This document shows, one piece after another, positions 8,708 through 17,527 of a stretch of 62,001 nucleotides of DNA. The position numbers and the translations under genes are program-made. Numbering within the stretch: position 1 is the first letter of the stretch; each line of letters starts with the position of its first letter. The stretch is from Hephaestia sp. MAHUQ-44 (GTDB taxonomy: Bacteria; Pseudomonadota; Alphaproteobacteria; Sphingomonadales; Sphingomonadaceae), in assembly GCF_023806085.1 (NCBI RefSeq), contig NZ_JAMSLX010000018.1, forward strand, positions 1-62,001, given 5' to 3'. The notes beneath the pieces are model-generated. The model worked only from the letters and a program-made list of their open reading frames with translations, searched no databases and was not told the origin of the DNA.

Positions 8708-9913
8708 ATGCGGCGTTCCACGGATCATATTCTGACGACCCATGGCGGCAATCTGCCCCGGCCGGCCGATCTCGACGCGCTGCTGGTCGATGCCGACGCC
8801 AATCAGGCGGCGATCGCGACGCGGCTTCCGCTTGCGGTTCAGGAGGTGGTCGAAAAGCAGATCGCGTGCGGCGTCGACGTCATCAACGACGGCGAATATG
8901 TGAAGGCTGCCAATATGGGCAGCTACACCAGCTACATCGCCGCCCGCGTGACCGGCTGGGAAACGCTGCCGCGCGATCCCGATGCGGCGCCCAAGCGCGC
9001 AGGCCCCGGCGAGCGCGACCGCCGCGACTTCCCCGGTTTCTACGAATCGGGGCTGTGGTTCGCCGGCGCCGGCGGGCCGGTGCGGCCGGGCTTCATGACT
9101 CCGGGCAAGGCGCCGCAGCGGCCCGCCACCGAGAAGGTGTGCACCGGCCCGCTCGCTTATGTCGGCCACGCCGCGATCGCGAAGGATATCGCCGCGCTCC
9201 AGCAGGGGCTCGCGGGCAAGCGCGATGTCGATGGCTTCATCGCCGCGCTCGGGCCGCTCAGCGCGGGCGCGGGCGCGCGCAATGCGCATTATCGGGACGA
9301 GCGCGATTACATGATGGCGGTCGCCGCGGCGATGCGCGAGGAATATAAGGTGATCACCGATGCCGGGCTGATCGTCCAGATCGACGAGCCCGAATTCGCC
9401 ACGAGCTGGATGTTCTACCCCGATTGGTCGATCGACCAATATCGCGACTATCTCGAATTCGCGGTCGAGGTGATCAACCATGCGCTCGAGGGGCTGCCCG
9501 AGGAGCAGGTGCGCTTCCACATGTGCTGGGGCAGCGGGCATCGCCCGCACGTCCACGATATCGACTTCAGGCACATCGTCGATCTGATGCTCAAGGTGAA
9601 CGCGCAATGCTACACGTTCGAGGCGAGCAATGTTCGCCACGCGCATGAGTGGCGCATCTGGGAAGACGTCAAGCTGCCCGACGGCAAGATCATCTGTCCG
9701 GGGGTGATCGGCCATATGACCGATCTGGTCGAGCATCCCGAACTGGTCGCCGAGCGGCTGGTCAATTTCGGCAAGCTGGTGGGGATGGAGAATCTCCAGG
9801 GCGGCACCGATTGCGGCATCGGCTCGCGCGTCGGCCATCCCGAAGTGGTGTGGGCGAAGCTCGCGGCGATGGCCGAAGGCGCCGCGATCGCGTCTAGGCG
9901 GCTCAAGGGCTAA
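8708..9913 (+). CDS. MetE C-terminal-domain-like zinc methyl/alkyltransferase 1
   Basis: A 401-residue single-domain homologue of the catalytic half of cobalamin-independent methionine synthase, lacking the N-terminal MetE domain. All expected zinc ligands are visible: His and Cys in HMCWG (about residues 271 and 273), Glu in FEASN (305) and Cys in TDCG (369). The entry motif ILTTHGGNLPRP and the substrate-Asp motif QIDEP also match MetE. Relatives include core methionine synthases and epoxyalkane:coenzyme M transferase, so it probably moves a methyl or alkyl group to a thiol. ATG 8708 has GGAGA upstream. The catabolic setting argues against a housekeeping methionine synthase. A paralogue is at 30647-31855. 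Confidence 0.87.
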   Translation: MRRSTDHILTTHGGNLPRPADLDALLVDADANQAAIATRLPLAVQEVVEKQIACGVDVINDGEYVKAANMGSYTSYIAARVTGWETLPRDPDAAPKRAGPGERDRRDFPGFYESGLWFAGAGGPVRPGFMTPGKAPQRPATEKVCTGPLAYVGHAAIAKDIAALQQGLAGKRDVDGFIAALGPLSAGAGARNAHYRDERDYMMAVAAAMREEYKVITDAGLIVQIDEPEFATSWMFYPDWSIDQYRDYLEFAVEVINHALEGLPEEQVRFHMCWGSGHRPHVHDIDFRHIVDLMLKVNAQCYTFEASNVRHAHEWRIWEDVKLPDGKIICPGVIGHMTDLVEHPELVAERLVNFGKLVGMENLQGGTDCGIGSRVGHPEVVWAKLAAMAEGAAIASRRLKG

Positions 9914-9956
9914 CGCGCGGCTAGACAGTCTGGCTGCGATCGGACACTAAGGGCGG

Positions 9957-10481
9957 ATGGGGAAAACCGTCCGTCCCAAGTCCGGCGCGAGCGCGCTGTC
10001 GATTTTGCATCTGATCAAGCAGGTTCAGTACAAGGCCTATGTCCGGCTGGAATCGGTGCTCAACCCGCTGGATGTGACGGCGGTGCAGTTCCGCATCCTG
10101 ACGACCTTGTCGACGCGCCCCAATCTGTCGTCGGCGGAACTGGCGCGGCTCTACGACGTCAAGCCGCAGACCATGATCAAGCAGATCGCGCTGCTCGAAG
10201 CCAAAAAACTGATCGGCCGGCGTGTCAGCGACGCCAACAAGCGCCTGCTCGAACTCACCCTGACCGAGGTGGGCAAGGACACGCTCAAGAAGCTGCAAAA
10301 GGACACACGCGCGCTCGAGGACGAGTTGTTGCAGGTGCTCGATGCGGACGCGCAGGCCGACCTGCGCGAGCATCTGACGCGGCTGCTCGTCTCGATGGAG
10401 GGCGCCGCGGCCGGAGACGGCGACCGCAATGCCGAGGAATTCGCGCGGGAATACAGCCGCGCCGGGGTGCAGCGGCTTTAG
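9957..10481 (+). CDS. MarR-family transcriptional regulator
   Basis: A 174-residue winged-helix regulator. The central part shows the MarR DNA-binding region (VQFRILTTLSTRP, SSAELARLYDVKPQTMIKQI, KKLIGRRVSDANKRLLEL), flanked by dimerisation helices. It follows the MetE-like gene by 43 bp and overlaps the convergent CMD gene by four bases. MarR proteins commonly repress aromatic catabolic operons and respond to phenolic ligands or their CoA thioesters. Candidate targets are the inverted repeats before the FerA-like gene (45511-45563) or the operator A set. Which one is not decidable by eye. Confidence 0.9.
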   Translation: MGKTVRPKSGASALSILHLIKQVQYKAYVRLESVLNPLDVTAVQFRILTTLSTRPNLSSAELARLYDVKPQTMIKQIALLEAKKLIGRRVSDANKRLLELTLTEVGKDTLKKLQKDTRALEDELLQVLDADAQADLREHLTRLLVSMEGAAAGDGDRNAEEFAREYSRAGVQRL

Positions 10482-11047
10482 CAACCCCGGTCGGCGACGG
10501 CCTCGTCGGCACCGGCGGCTTTGATGAAATTTGCCAGCAGCGCATAATAACCGGCGATGGCGATCAGCTCGGTGGTGGCGGTGCGGCCGACCTGCGCGAT
10601 CATGGCAGCGAACAGCGCGGGCGGCGCTTGCCCGTGCGTGGCGATCGCGCGGCAGAATGCGATGACCGTCGTCGTGGGTTTCTCAAGTTCCGTGGCCCGT
10701 GCGCCTGTGCGCGTCGCGGCGATCGCCGCAGCAGGGACACCCGCCCGCCTTGCCAGCGGAACATGGTAATTCCATTCATAGCCACAGTTCACTGCGCCCG
10801 CCGTTGCGAGGATCGCAACCTCGCGCAGCGTATCTGGCAGCGACGAATGAAAGCGCAGCACCACCCCGACTTCCTGGATCGCGTCGGCCAGCCGCGGCGC
10901 ATCGAGCATCGCGAGGAACGGGCTTGGCACCGAGCCGCGTGGGCCCGCGGTGATACGATCGACGACGCGTCGCTGGGCCGCGTCGGCGCCGTCGAGGCCG
11001 GGCCCGAGGCCGATCGGTGGGGATTTTGAAGCTGCGGACACGGTCAT
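10478..11047 (-). CDS. Carboxymuconolactone decarboxylase (CMD)-family protein 1
   Basis: About 189 residues of the CMD/AhpD-like alpha-helical fold. The core segment NCGYEWNYHVPLARRAGVP has the Glu and His pattern of the family without a CxxC redox pair, and the flanking helices (REVAILATAGAVN; FCRAIATHGQAP) fit. ATG 11047 follows GGGGAG; in-frame ATGs at 11062 and 11074 are possible. It is monocistronic and divergent from the extradiol dioxygenase, with operators A and B between them. It is the longest and most distinct of five CMD paralogues here. Its probable role is a decarboxylase or hydrolase on a ring-cleavage product. Confidence 0.85.
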   Translation of the reverse strand: MTVSAASKSPPIGLGPGLDGADAAQRRVVDRITAGPRGSVPSPFLAMLDAPRLADAIQEVGVVLRFHSSLPDTLREVAILATAGAVNCGYEWNYHVPLARRAGVPAAAIAATRTGARATELEKPTTTVIAFCRAIATHGQAPPALFAAMIAQVGRTATTELIAIAGYYALLANFIKAAGADEAVADRGC

Positions 11048-11085
11048 CGATCTCCCCGTCATAAGAACGAACACGATTCGACATA

Positions 11086-11102
11086 GACGAATGTCAGCTA
11101 GG
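11086..11102. promoter_or_regulatory. Candidate operator A (CMD1 / extradiol dioxygenase divergent promoter)
   Basis: GACGAATG-T-CAGCTAGG. The left half matches the consensus perfectly. It overlaps motif B, which begins at 11093. Confidence 0.55.
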
Positions 11103-11108
11103 CTGCTA
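11093..11108. promoter_or_regulatory. Candidate motif B (CMD1 / extradiol dioxygenase)
   Basis: GTCAGCTAGGCTGCTA with inverted CAGC-TAG-GCTG arms. It overlaps operator A, suggesting competition or co-binding. Confidence 0.45.
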
Positions 11109-11156
11109 TTGTTCTTGTGATGCGCTGGTCCGGCGTTCGCGAAGGAGGGGCCCGTC

Positions 11157-12101
11157 TTGCTGCAGTCGCTGGGCTATATCGTCGTCACCACCGCGCAGGC
11201 CGATACCTGGGGCAGCTTCGCGACGGGGCTGCTCGGCATGCAGATCGCCGATCGGGGGGCGACGGGTTTTGCGTTGCGCACCGACGAACGCGCCGGGCGG
11301 CTGTTCGTCGAGGCGGGGCAGGGCGAGCAGGTGGGCGCGATGGGCTGGGAAGTCGCCGATGCCGAGGCGCTGGCGCGGCTGGCGGCGCGGCTTGCCGATC
11401 GCGGCCATCGGGTCACGCCGGGCACCGCGCTCGAGGCCGAACGGCGACGCGTGACCGATCTCGTCATCGCGCACGATCCCGTCGGCAACCGGCTCGAATT
11501 TTTCCACGGCGCTGCCGCCGCGCCCGATCGCTTCGTGCCCGCGCGCGCGATCAGCGGGTTCCGCACTGGTGCGCTGGGGCTGGGGCATGTCGTGCTCACG
11601 GCGCGGTCGCTCGATACGATTCTGCCGTTCTACACCGATCTGCTCGGCTTCCGGTTGAGCGATTATTCGCTGCGCCCCTTCAAGGCCTTCTTCTTCCATC
11701 TCAACGATCGGCACCACAGCTTCGCCGCGATCGAGACCGGCGTGGATGGTTTCCATCATTTGATGGTTGAACTCGAGTCGCTCGACGACGTCGGCCAGGC
11801 CTATGATCTCGCGCAACTCGACGAGGGTCGGGTGGGTGTGACGCTGGGGCGGCACACCAACGATTTCATGACCTCGTTCTACGCGCGCACGCCCTCGGGC
11901 TTCATGGTCGAATATGGCTGGGGCGGGCGCTCGATCGATCCGGCGAACTGGACGCCCTTCGAATGCGATTACGGGCCCAGCTTCTGGGGGCATGAGCGCG
12001 CGTGGCTCGACGACGCGAAACGCGCCGAGGCGCGCGCGCTGCGGCTCGATGCCGCCGCCGCCGGGCGCCGCGCGCCCGATTTCGTTCGCGGCAACGACTG
12101 A
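11157..12101 (+). CDS. Type I extradiol ring-cleavage dioxygenase (two-domain VOC, BphC-like)
   Basis: A 314-residue Fe(II)- or Mn(II)-dependent dioxygenase that would split a catechol-type ring next to the diol. The C-terminal VOC domain carries all catalytic features: metal ligands His144 (GLGHVVL), His201 (FHHLMVEL) and Glu252 (MVEYGWG), and active-site histidines in RHHS (about 186) and RHTNDFMTSFY (233). The N-terminal domain is the degenerate half. The start is TTG at 11157: GAAGGAGGGG lies six bases upstream and no better start exists. It is followed by an FAH-family gene in the same operon, the usual partner in meta-cleavage pathways. The substrate is probably a substituted catechol. 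Confidence 0.92.
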   Translation: MLQSLGYIVVTTAQADTWGSFATGLLGMQIADRGATGFALRTDERAGRLFVEAGQGEQVGAMGWEVADAEALARLAARLADRGHRVTPGTALEAERRRVTDLVIAHDPVGNRLEFFHGAAAAPDRFVPARAISGFRTGALGLGHVVLTARSLDTILPFYTDLLGFRLSDYSLRPFKAFFFHLNDRHHSFAAIETGVDGFHHLMVELESLDDVGQAYDLAQLDEGRVGVTLGRHTNDFMTSFYARTPSGFMVEYGWGGRSIDPANWTPFECDYGPSFWGHERAWLDDAKRAEARALRLDAAAAGRRAPDFVRGND

Positions 12102-12124
12102 TCACGAGAGGGAGGGGAGGGCCG

Positions 12125-12961
12125 ATGAAGCTGGCAAGCTTCGCGCATCATGGCCGCGCACGCTGGGGCATCGTCGAGGGTGCGGCGATCCGCGACATGA
12201 GCGACGCGTTACCCGGAGTGGCGTCGCTGCGGGAGCTGCTGGCGCAGGAGGCGGTCGAGACCGCGCGTGCCGCGGCGCCCGCCGCGCCGTTGCTGGCGCT
12301 CGATGCGGTGCGGCTGCTGCCGCCGATCGCCGATCCCGCCAAGATCATCTGCTGCGGGCTCAACTATCACGAGCACCGCCTCGAATCGCACAACCCGGAG
12401 ATGGGTCATCCGACGCTGTTCGTGCGCTTCGCCGACACGCTGATCGGGCATGGCGCCGCGATCGAGCATCCGCCCGAGGCGGCGATGCTCGATTTCGAGG
12501 CCGAACTGGCGGTGGTGATCGGCCGTGCCGGGCGCCGCATCGCGCGTGCGGCGGCATGGGCGCATGTCGCCGGCTTCTCGTGCTTCAACGACGTCAGCGT
12601 CCGCGATTGGCAGAAGCACACGACGCAGATGACGCCGGGCAAGAATTTCCCCGCCACCGGCCCGTTCGGTCCCTGGCTCGTGACGCGCGACGAGGTTGGC
12701 GACCTCGCGTCGCTCGCCATCCGCTGCCGGCTCAACGGTGCGGTGATGCAGGACGCGCATCTCGGCGACATGATTTTCGATGTGCCCGCGCTGATCGCCT
12801 ATATCTCGACCTTCACCCCGCTCGCGCCCGGCGACGTGATCCTGACCGGAACCCCCGGCGGCGTCGGCTTTCGCCGCGATCCGCAGCTGTTCATGAAGCC
12901 GGGGGATCGCGTCGACGTCGAGATCGAAAGGGTCGGCGTGCTCACCAATCGCGTGGTCTAG
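12125..12961 (+). CDS. Fumarylacetoacetate hydrolase (FAH)-family enzyme
   Basis: A 278-residue FAH-fold protein. It shows KIICCGLNYHEHRLES at the start of the catalytic domain, the metal-binding pattern MLDFEAELAVVIG and later NDVSVRDWQ, and the C-terminal ILTGTPGGVGFRRDP. These match acylpyruvate hydrolases, fumarylpyruvate hydrolases and OPET decarboxylases. Start at ATG 12125 after a GGGAGGGGAGGG tract. Directly after the extradiol dioxygenase, its likely role is hydrolysis or decarboxylation of the ring-cleaved 2-oxo acid. The precise substrate class is not resolvable by eye. Confidence 0.92.
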   Translation: MKLASFAHHGRARWGIVEGAAIRDMSDALPGVASLRELLAQEAVETARAAAPAAPLLALDAVRLLPPIADPAKIICCGLNYHEHRLESHNPEMGHPTLFVRFADTLIGHGAAIEHPPEAAMLDFEAELAVVIGRAGRRIARAAAWAHVAGFSCFNDVSVRDWQKHTTQMTPGKNFPATGPFGPWLVTRDEVGDLASLAIRCRLNGAVMQDAHLGDMIFDVPALIAYISTFTPLAPGDVILTGTPGGVGFRRDPQLFMKPGDRVDVEIERVGVLTNRVV

Positions 12962-12994
12962 CGGCGGCTCCCTTGGTCATCCCGTGGCGCGGGC

Positions 12995-13807
12995 TCAGCG
13001 CTCCTGAGCTTCGTCCTTGCCCGCGCCCGCGGCGCCCATGCGCTGCGACACGCTCTGTGTGGCGTTGAGTAGTAGCTTGCGCAGCTCCTTCTGCCGGGTG
13101 CGGCCGAGATAGTCGGAGGGGCCGAGCAGCGTCATCGTCGCGGCGATGCGGTTGCTGTAATCGAACACCGGCGCGGCGATCGCGGCGAAGTTGCGGTTGA
13201 GCATGCCGACCGTCGAGGCGTAGCCGTCCTGACGGATTTTCTCGAGATTCTCGGCGAAGTCCTCCGCGATCGGCGCGGGGGCATCCTTGCGGGTGGCGTC
13301 ATAGGCCCGCTGGGCTTCGAGCGCGCGTTCGGTCTCATATTGCGGCAGATGCGCGAGGAAGACGAAGCCGGTCGCCGAGGTGGTGAGCGGCAGGATATAG
13401 CCGAGCCGGACCGAGAAGGCGCCCTGCAGCGTGCCGTCGGCCTTGGCGACGATGCACGGGCCGCGATCGCCCCAGAGCGTGAGATAGATCGCGCAATCGG
13501 TCTGATCGCGCAGCTCGGTCATCGCGGTCGAGGCGAGCGTGACAACGTCGAGCTGGCGGATCGCGGCCAGCCCAAGCTGGATGGCGAAGGAGCCGAGGCC
13601 GTAATAGCCGGTCTGCAGATCCTGATACGCCATATTCTCATAGACGAAGCTGACCAGATAGAGATGGGCCTTGCTCGTCGGCATCCCGGCGCGCGCCGCG
13701 ATTTCACGTAGGGGCAGCGGTCCATCGGCCATGCGCAGGACGCGCAACACGCGAAAGCCGACCTCGATCGACTGGACGCGCCGCCGGGATCGTTCCGTGG
13801 CTTCCAT
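12995..13807 (-). CDS. IclR-family transcriptional regulator
   Basis: A 270-residue regulator with an N-terminal winged helix (SIEVGFRVLRVLRMADGP, LREIAARAGMPTSKAHLYL) and a C-terminal IclR effector domain (RLGYILPLTTSATGFVFLA, RQDGYASTVGMLNRNFAAIA, PVFDYSNRIAATMTL). IclR proteins typically govern aromatic-catabolic operons. A candidate operator A lies 38 bp upstream of its own start (13845-13861), as expected for autoregulation. It is a good candidate for the master regulator of the window. It is transcribed alone. Confidence 0.92.
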   Translation of the reverse strand: MEATERSRRRVQSIEVGFRVLRVLRMADGPLPLREIAARAGMPTSKAHLYLVSFVYENMAYQDLQTGYYGLGSFAIQLGLAAIRQLDVVTLASTAMTELRDQTDCAIYLTLWGDRGPCIVAKADGTLQGAFSVRLGYILPLTTSATGFVFLAHLPQYETERALEAQRAYDATRKDAPAPIAEDFAENLEKIRQDGYASTVGMLNRNFAAIAAPVFDYSNRIAATMTLLGPSDYLGRTRQKELRKLLLNATQSVSQRMGAAGAGKDEAQER

Positions 13808-13844
13808 GGTGGTCTTCGGTCCTTTTCGTCAGCGTATTACAAGA

Positions 13845-13861
13845 TATTCCTGACGTTCGCG
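13845..13861. promoter_or_regulatory. Candidate operator A (IclR promoter)
   Basis: TATTCCTG-A-CGTTCGCG; the reverse strand reads CGCGAACG-T-CAGGAATA, matching the GAACGTCAG core of the site at 38093. It lies 38 bp before the IclR start. Confidence 0.5.
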
Positions 13862-13895
13862 CCACGGTTTGTCCATCCATAGCGAGAAGGATGGT

Positions 13896-14414
13896 CTATC
13901 CAGCGGGCTTGCCGTGCTTGCGCTTGTTCCACGCGGTGAGCGTGTCGTGCGCATCCGCGGCCGCCTGGGCAAGGAAGCCGGGCTCTTCGGTGCGCGCCGC
14001 GATCTCGAGGCGCAGGCCGTTGGGGTCGAAGAAATAGATCGAGCGCACGAAGCCGTGATCGACCAGCGGCGTGGTCTTCACGCCATGGCTGGCCAGACGG
14101 ACGCGCATTGCCTCGACGTCGTCGACCGAGTTGGTCTCGATCGCGAAATGCTGCACCCAATCGGGCGTGTTGGGCGAGGGCGCGGGCTTCTCGTTGCCAC
14201 CCAGATCGAAGAAGGCGATGTACGAGCCATCGCCCAGCGCGAAGAAGAAATGGACATAGGGCTGTTCCTCGCCGGTGCTGGGCACGTGCTCGGACATCAT
14301 GCAATTGACCAGCGGCAGGCCGAGGATGTCCTCGTAGAAATGGCGGGTTTCCTCCGCATCCCGGCAGGGATAGGCGAAGTGATACAGCCCATTCAGTGGT
14401 CGTGCCTCGGTCAT
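13896..14414 (-). CDS. VOC-superfamily metalloenzyme (glyoxalase / extradiol-like)
   Basis: A 172-residue vicinal-oxygen-chelate protein. Putative metal ligands are His12 (YHFAY), His89 (DWVQHFAI) and Glu137 (GLRLEIAA), spaced as in one-module extradiol dioxygenases and related glyoxalases. I chose the second of two adjacent ATGs (14414) because GGAGG then has a five-base spacer; ATG 14417 is the alternative. It lies 47 bp after LysR on the same strand and is probably co-transcribed with it. A ring-cleavage or isomerase role is inferred. Confidence 0.85.
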   Translation of the reverse strand: MTEARPLNGLYHFAYPCRDAEETRHFYEDILGLPLVNCMMSEHVPSTGEEQPYVHFFFALGDGSYIAFFDLGGNEKPAPSPNTPDWVQHFAIETNSVDDVEAMRVRLASHGVKTTPLVDHGFVRSIYFFDPNGLRLEIAARTEEPGFLAQAAADAHDTLTAWNKRKHGKPAG

Positions 14415-14461
14415 CATAGCCTCCATTCCTGCCTGTGTAGCAGGATCGCCGCACCGCGCCG

Positions 14462-15394
14462 TCACCCCTGCGGGGGGACGGACGGCGCCGTGCCCGGCGT
14501 CCGCGCGAGCGCGACCATCATGTCGATGAACCGCCGCAACGCTGCCGATCGGTCGCGGTTGCGCCAGACCAGCAGGACCTCGAAGCGGAGGCCAAGATCG
14601 GTGATCGGGACCAGCCGGATATTGTTGGCGGGCGACAGCGGATGCGAGGCGGTGACGAAGCCCACGCCCATGCCGACCGCGACCAGGCTCAGCAGGATCG
14701 AGTTGGTCGTGCATTCCTGGACGATGCGCGGTGCGCTGCCGCTGGCGATGCAGGCGGCCATGAGCCGGTTGTAATATTCCGGGGCGGTCTGGCGTGTCGG
14801 CGCGAGCACCGGCTCATCGGCAAGTTCCGCCATCGATACCGATTGCCGCCCGGCGAGGCGGTGGTGTTCGTGGACCGCGAGCATCGTCTCGCCGATGCCG
14901 AGGCAGGTACGATCGAGCATATCGTCGTCGCGCGCGGCGATATGCGCATCATAGACGATGCCCGCGTCGAGCGTGCCTTCCTTGAGCGCGTTGATCTGGT
15001 TGAGCGAGCCCATCGAGCGCAGATCGAGCGCGACCGTCGGCTCGCGCTCGCGGAAATGCAGCAGCCCGTGCGAGATGAAGCCGTGCGCGGTGATGATCTC
15101 GCTCAGCCCGACGCGGATCGTGCCGAGATGGCCACTGCCCAGCCGCCGGGCGCGTTCGGCCGCACGATCGACATGCGAGAGAATCTCCTCGACCTCCTCG
15201 AGGAATACGCGGCCCGCGCTGGAGAGGCGTACGCCGCGCGGCAATCGCTCGAACAGCTCGACGCCGAGTTCGGCCTCGAGGTCGCGGATCTGCCGGGTGA
15301 GGGCGGGCTGCGCCACGCGCAGCGTGACCGCCGCGCGACCGAAATGTTGCTCGCGGCCGATGGCGCGAAAATAGCGAAGATGGCGCAGTTCCAT
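14462..15394 (-). CDS. LysR-family transcriptional regulator
   Basis: A 310-residue LysR protein. Its N-terminal winged helix reads LRHLRYFRAIGREQHFGRAA then QPALTRQIRDLEAELGVELF, and it has a typical two-lobed effector domain (DAGIVYDAHIA; GVGFVTASHPLSP). It is divergent from the alpha/beta hydrolase-LLM1 operon across a ~107-bp AT-rich spacer and upstream of the VOC gene. It probably activates the large LLM1 operon in response to a pathway compound, as LysR regulators usually control the divergent operon. Confidence 0.93.
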   Translation of the reverse strand: MELRHLRYFRAIGREQHFGRAAVTLRVAQPALTRQIRDLEAELGVELFERLPRGVRLSSAGRVFLEEVEEILSHVDRAAERARRLGSGHLGTIRVGLSEIITAHGFISHGLLHFREREPTVALDLRSMGSLNQINALKEGTLDAGIVYDAHIAARDDDMLDRTCLGIGETMLAVHEHHRLAGRQSVSMAELADEPVLAPTRQTAPEYYNRLMAACIASGSAPRIVQECTTNSILLSLVAVGMGVGFVTASHPLSPANNIRLVPITDLGLRFEVLLVWRNRDRSAALRRFIDMMVALARTPGTAPSVPPQG

Positions 15395-15501
15395 TCGCTA
15401 CTCATAGTTTTCAGGTATCAAACTCTCAAGAACAAAGAATTGGACCTATCAGTCCCCCCACAACATCCTTGCTCACAGTGTTTGAGTGCGGGTGGAGAGC
15501 G
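15395..15501. promoter_or_regulatory. LysR / LLM1-operon divergent promoter region
   Basis: A 107-bp AT-rich spacer between divergent genes. Several T-N11-A patterns can be drawn, but none stands out, and no operator A match was found. This operon is therefore probably LysR-controlled rather than part of the operator A set. Confidence 0.4.
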
Positions 15502-16314
15502 ATGAAAACGGACTGTCTCGACGAGTTGAGCTTCGGCACGCTCTCCACGCTCGACGTGCTGGGGACCGAGGTCGAACTGTTCACCGCGGGGCAGGGCGCG
15601 CCGCTTCTGTTCCTGCATGGGATCGATGGGCTCGAGGGCGCCGCGCCGGTGCTGCGCGAGCTGGCGAAGGGTTTCACCGTCTACGCGCCGTCGCATCCCG
15701 GCTTCGGTGGGTCCGCCCGGCCGGATGACCTCGATCGGGTCGACGACCTCGGCTATTTCTATCTCGATCTGATGGACGTGCTCGGGCTCGATCGGCCGGC
15801 GGTCGTGGGTATTTCGTTCGGTGGCTGGGTCGCGGCCGAGACGCTGACCAAGGAACCCGGCCGTGCCGCGCAGCTCGTGCTGGTCTCGCCGCTCGGGCTG
15901 CCGACCGCCGACCGGCGCGAACAGCATGTTGCTGACATTTTCATGCTCTCGCGCCAACAATTGGGCGCGCGGATGCAGGTCGGCGAACCTGGCCCCGGCA
16001 GCGATATGGTAGCGTTGGCGGCGATGCCCGAGGCGCGGCTGCGCCGGGTGTTGCGCAACGACGAAGCGGCGAGTCTCTATGGCTGGACGCCCTATATGAA
16101 CAATCCCAAGCTGGGTGCCCGTCTGCACCGGATCGGCTGCCCGACTCTGGTGCTGTGGGGTGCCGGGGATGCGATCGTCACGCCTGTCTATCGCGACCGT
16201 TATCGGGCGGCGCTGCCGCAGGCCGAGGTCGAGATCGTCGAGGCCGCAGGCCACCGCATCCACGCCGACCAGCCCGCCCGCCTCGCCACTCGCATCGCAG
16301 CCTTCGCCGCCTGA
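15502..16314 (+). CDS. Alpha/beta hydrolase (meta-cleavage-product hydrolase-like)
   Basis: A 270-residue alpha/beta-fold hydrolase. The oxyanion-side motif is FLHGIDGLEG, the nucleophile elbow is VVGISFGGWVA, the catalytic acid is in LWGAGDAIVTP, and the His is in AAGHRIHADQP, so the triad is complete. The closest type is the C-C bond hydrolases and esterases of aromatic pathways. Start at ATG 15502 with GGTGGAG upstream; an upstream in-frame start at 15469 lacks a ribosome site. It is first of a seven-gene operon ending at the methyltransferase. Confidence 0.87.
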   Translation: MKTDCLDELSFGTLSTLDVLGTEVELFTAGQGAPLLFLHGIDGLEGAAPVLRELAKGFTVYAPSHPGFGGSARPDDLDRVDDLGYFYLDLMDVLGLDRPAVVGISFGGWVAAETLTKEPGRAAQLVLVSPLGLPTADRREQHVADIFMLSRQQLGARMQVGEPGPGSDMVALAAMPEARLRRVLRNDEAASLYGWTPYMNNPKLGARLHRIGCPTLVLWGAGDAIVTPVYRDRYRAALPQAEVEIVEAAGHRIHADQPARLATRIAAFAA

Positions 16315-16336
16315 GCGATCGTCCGGAGACTAATTC

Positions 16337-17527
16337 ATGATCATCTGGCAATTCAGCGAGCAGGCCTATCATCCCGCCTTCAAGGTGCCGGGGCCGATGC
16401 GCGTCACGCTGGCGCAGCGACATTGCGATCCGGTCGAGGCCGGGCATTTGCTCAACCGCTATCTCGACGAATATCTGCTCGCCGACGAGCTCGGCCTGAA
16501 TATCATGATCAACGAGCATCATGCCGCCGCGACCTGCATGTCGACTTCGTGCATGACCACGCTCGCGATCCTTGCGCGCCAGACCAGAAAGGCGCGGTTG
16601 CTCGCGCTCGGCATTCCGCTCGCCAACCGCTCCAACCCGCTGCGCGTGGCGGAGGAGATCGCGATGGTCGATTGCCTCTCGGGCGGGCGGCTCGAGGTCG
16701 GGCTGGTCAAGGGCGCACCTTATGAACTGTTCATGTCGAATCGCCAGCCGACCGGTTTCATGGAGCGTTTCTGGGAGGCGCATGATCTGATCCTTGCGGC
16801 GCTGACCAATCAGGGGGACAATTTCTCCTGGGAAGGCAAGCATTTCCACTATCGCACCGCGAGCATGTGGCCGCGCCCGATCCAGCAGCCGCATCCGCCG
16901 TTGTGGATGACCGCATCGAGCGCGACCAGTGCGCGCGATTATGGTCGGCTCGGCTACAATTGCGCGACCTTCCTGTCGGGCGCGGTCGCGCGCTCGGTCT
17001 TCGCCGGCTATCGCGAGGCCTATCTGGCGGCGCACGGCGTCGAGCCGGGGCAGGACAAGCTCGCCTATCTCGCGCTGGTGGCGTGCGCCGACGACCGCGC
17101 GACCGCATTCCGCCGTGCCGAGGCGATGAAGAGCTATTTCACCACCGCCGCGCGGCTCGACCCCCAGTTCCGCAATCCGTGGGGCTTCAATCCGGTCGAC
17201 GCCAATATCCGCGCGCTTCAGGCCGGCCCGATGGCGATGCGCCCACGCATGCGCAACGGCAAGCCGGTACCGGTCGACGGATCGATCGAGGAATATATGG
17301 ATGCCGGGCTGATGTTCGTCGGCACCCCCGACGAGGTGCACGACCAGCTCGTCCGCTTCCATGGCGAGACCGGCGGCTTCGGCAATTTGCTGATGATGGG
17401 GCAGGCTGGTGAGCTTGGTCATGAAGATACGGTCGACAATCTTACGCTGGTAGGGCGCGAGGTGGCGCCACGATTGGCGGAGTTGGCGACCGCGCCGCTT
17501 GAGGTGCGCTATGAGGCCGTGGGCTGA
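16337..17527 (+). CDS. LLM-class FMN-dependent monooxygenase 1 (luciferase-like)
   Basis: A 396-residue bacterial-luciferase-type TIM barrel that uses reduced FMN and O2. Hallmarks are the early EHHAAATCMS, the flavin-side strand RLLALGIPLANRSNPLRVAEE, DCLSGGRLEVGLVKG, and the C-terminal VGTPDEVHDQL. It needs FMNH2 from a partner reductase; one is encoded in the same operon at 20049, and a RibB-like protein at 18920. Possible chemistry is hydroxylation, ring opening or Baeyer-Villiger-type insertion. A second LLM enzyme is at 26769; the two are not near-identical. Confidence 0.92.
   Translation: MIIWQFSEQAYHPAFKVPGPMRVTLAQRHCDPVEAGHLLNRYLDEYLLADELGLNIMINEHHAAATCMSTSCMTTLAILARQTRKARLLALGIPLANRSNPLRVAEEIAMVDCLSGGRLEVGLVKGAPYELFMSNRQPTGFMERFWEAHDLILAALTNQGDNFSWEGKHFHYRTASMWPRPIQQPHPPLWMTASSATSARDYGRLGYNCATFLSGAVARSVFAGYREAYLAAHGVEPGQDKLAYLALVACADDRATAFRRAEAMKSYFTTAARLDPQFRNPWGFNPVDANIRALQAGPMAMRPRMRNGKPVPVDGSIEEYMDAGLMFVGTPDEVHDQLVRFHGETGGFGNLLMMGQAGELGHEDTVDNLTLVGREVAPRLAELATAPLEVRYEAVG

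Noticed and set aside
8708..9913. Housekeeping methionine synthase MetE
   Set aside because: The N-terminal MetE domain is missing and a second divergent copy exists. The setting is catabolic. A core methionine synthase is not fully excluded.
9920..9937. AGACAGTCT palindrome before MarR as an operator
   Set aside because: It is short and does not match operator A or motif B. The adjacent promoter evidence is weak because MarR is probably read from the upstream operon.
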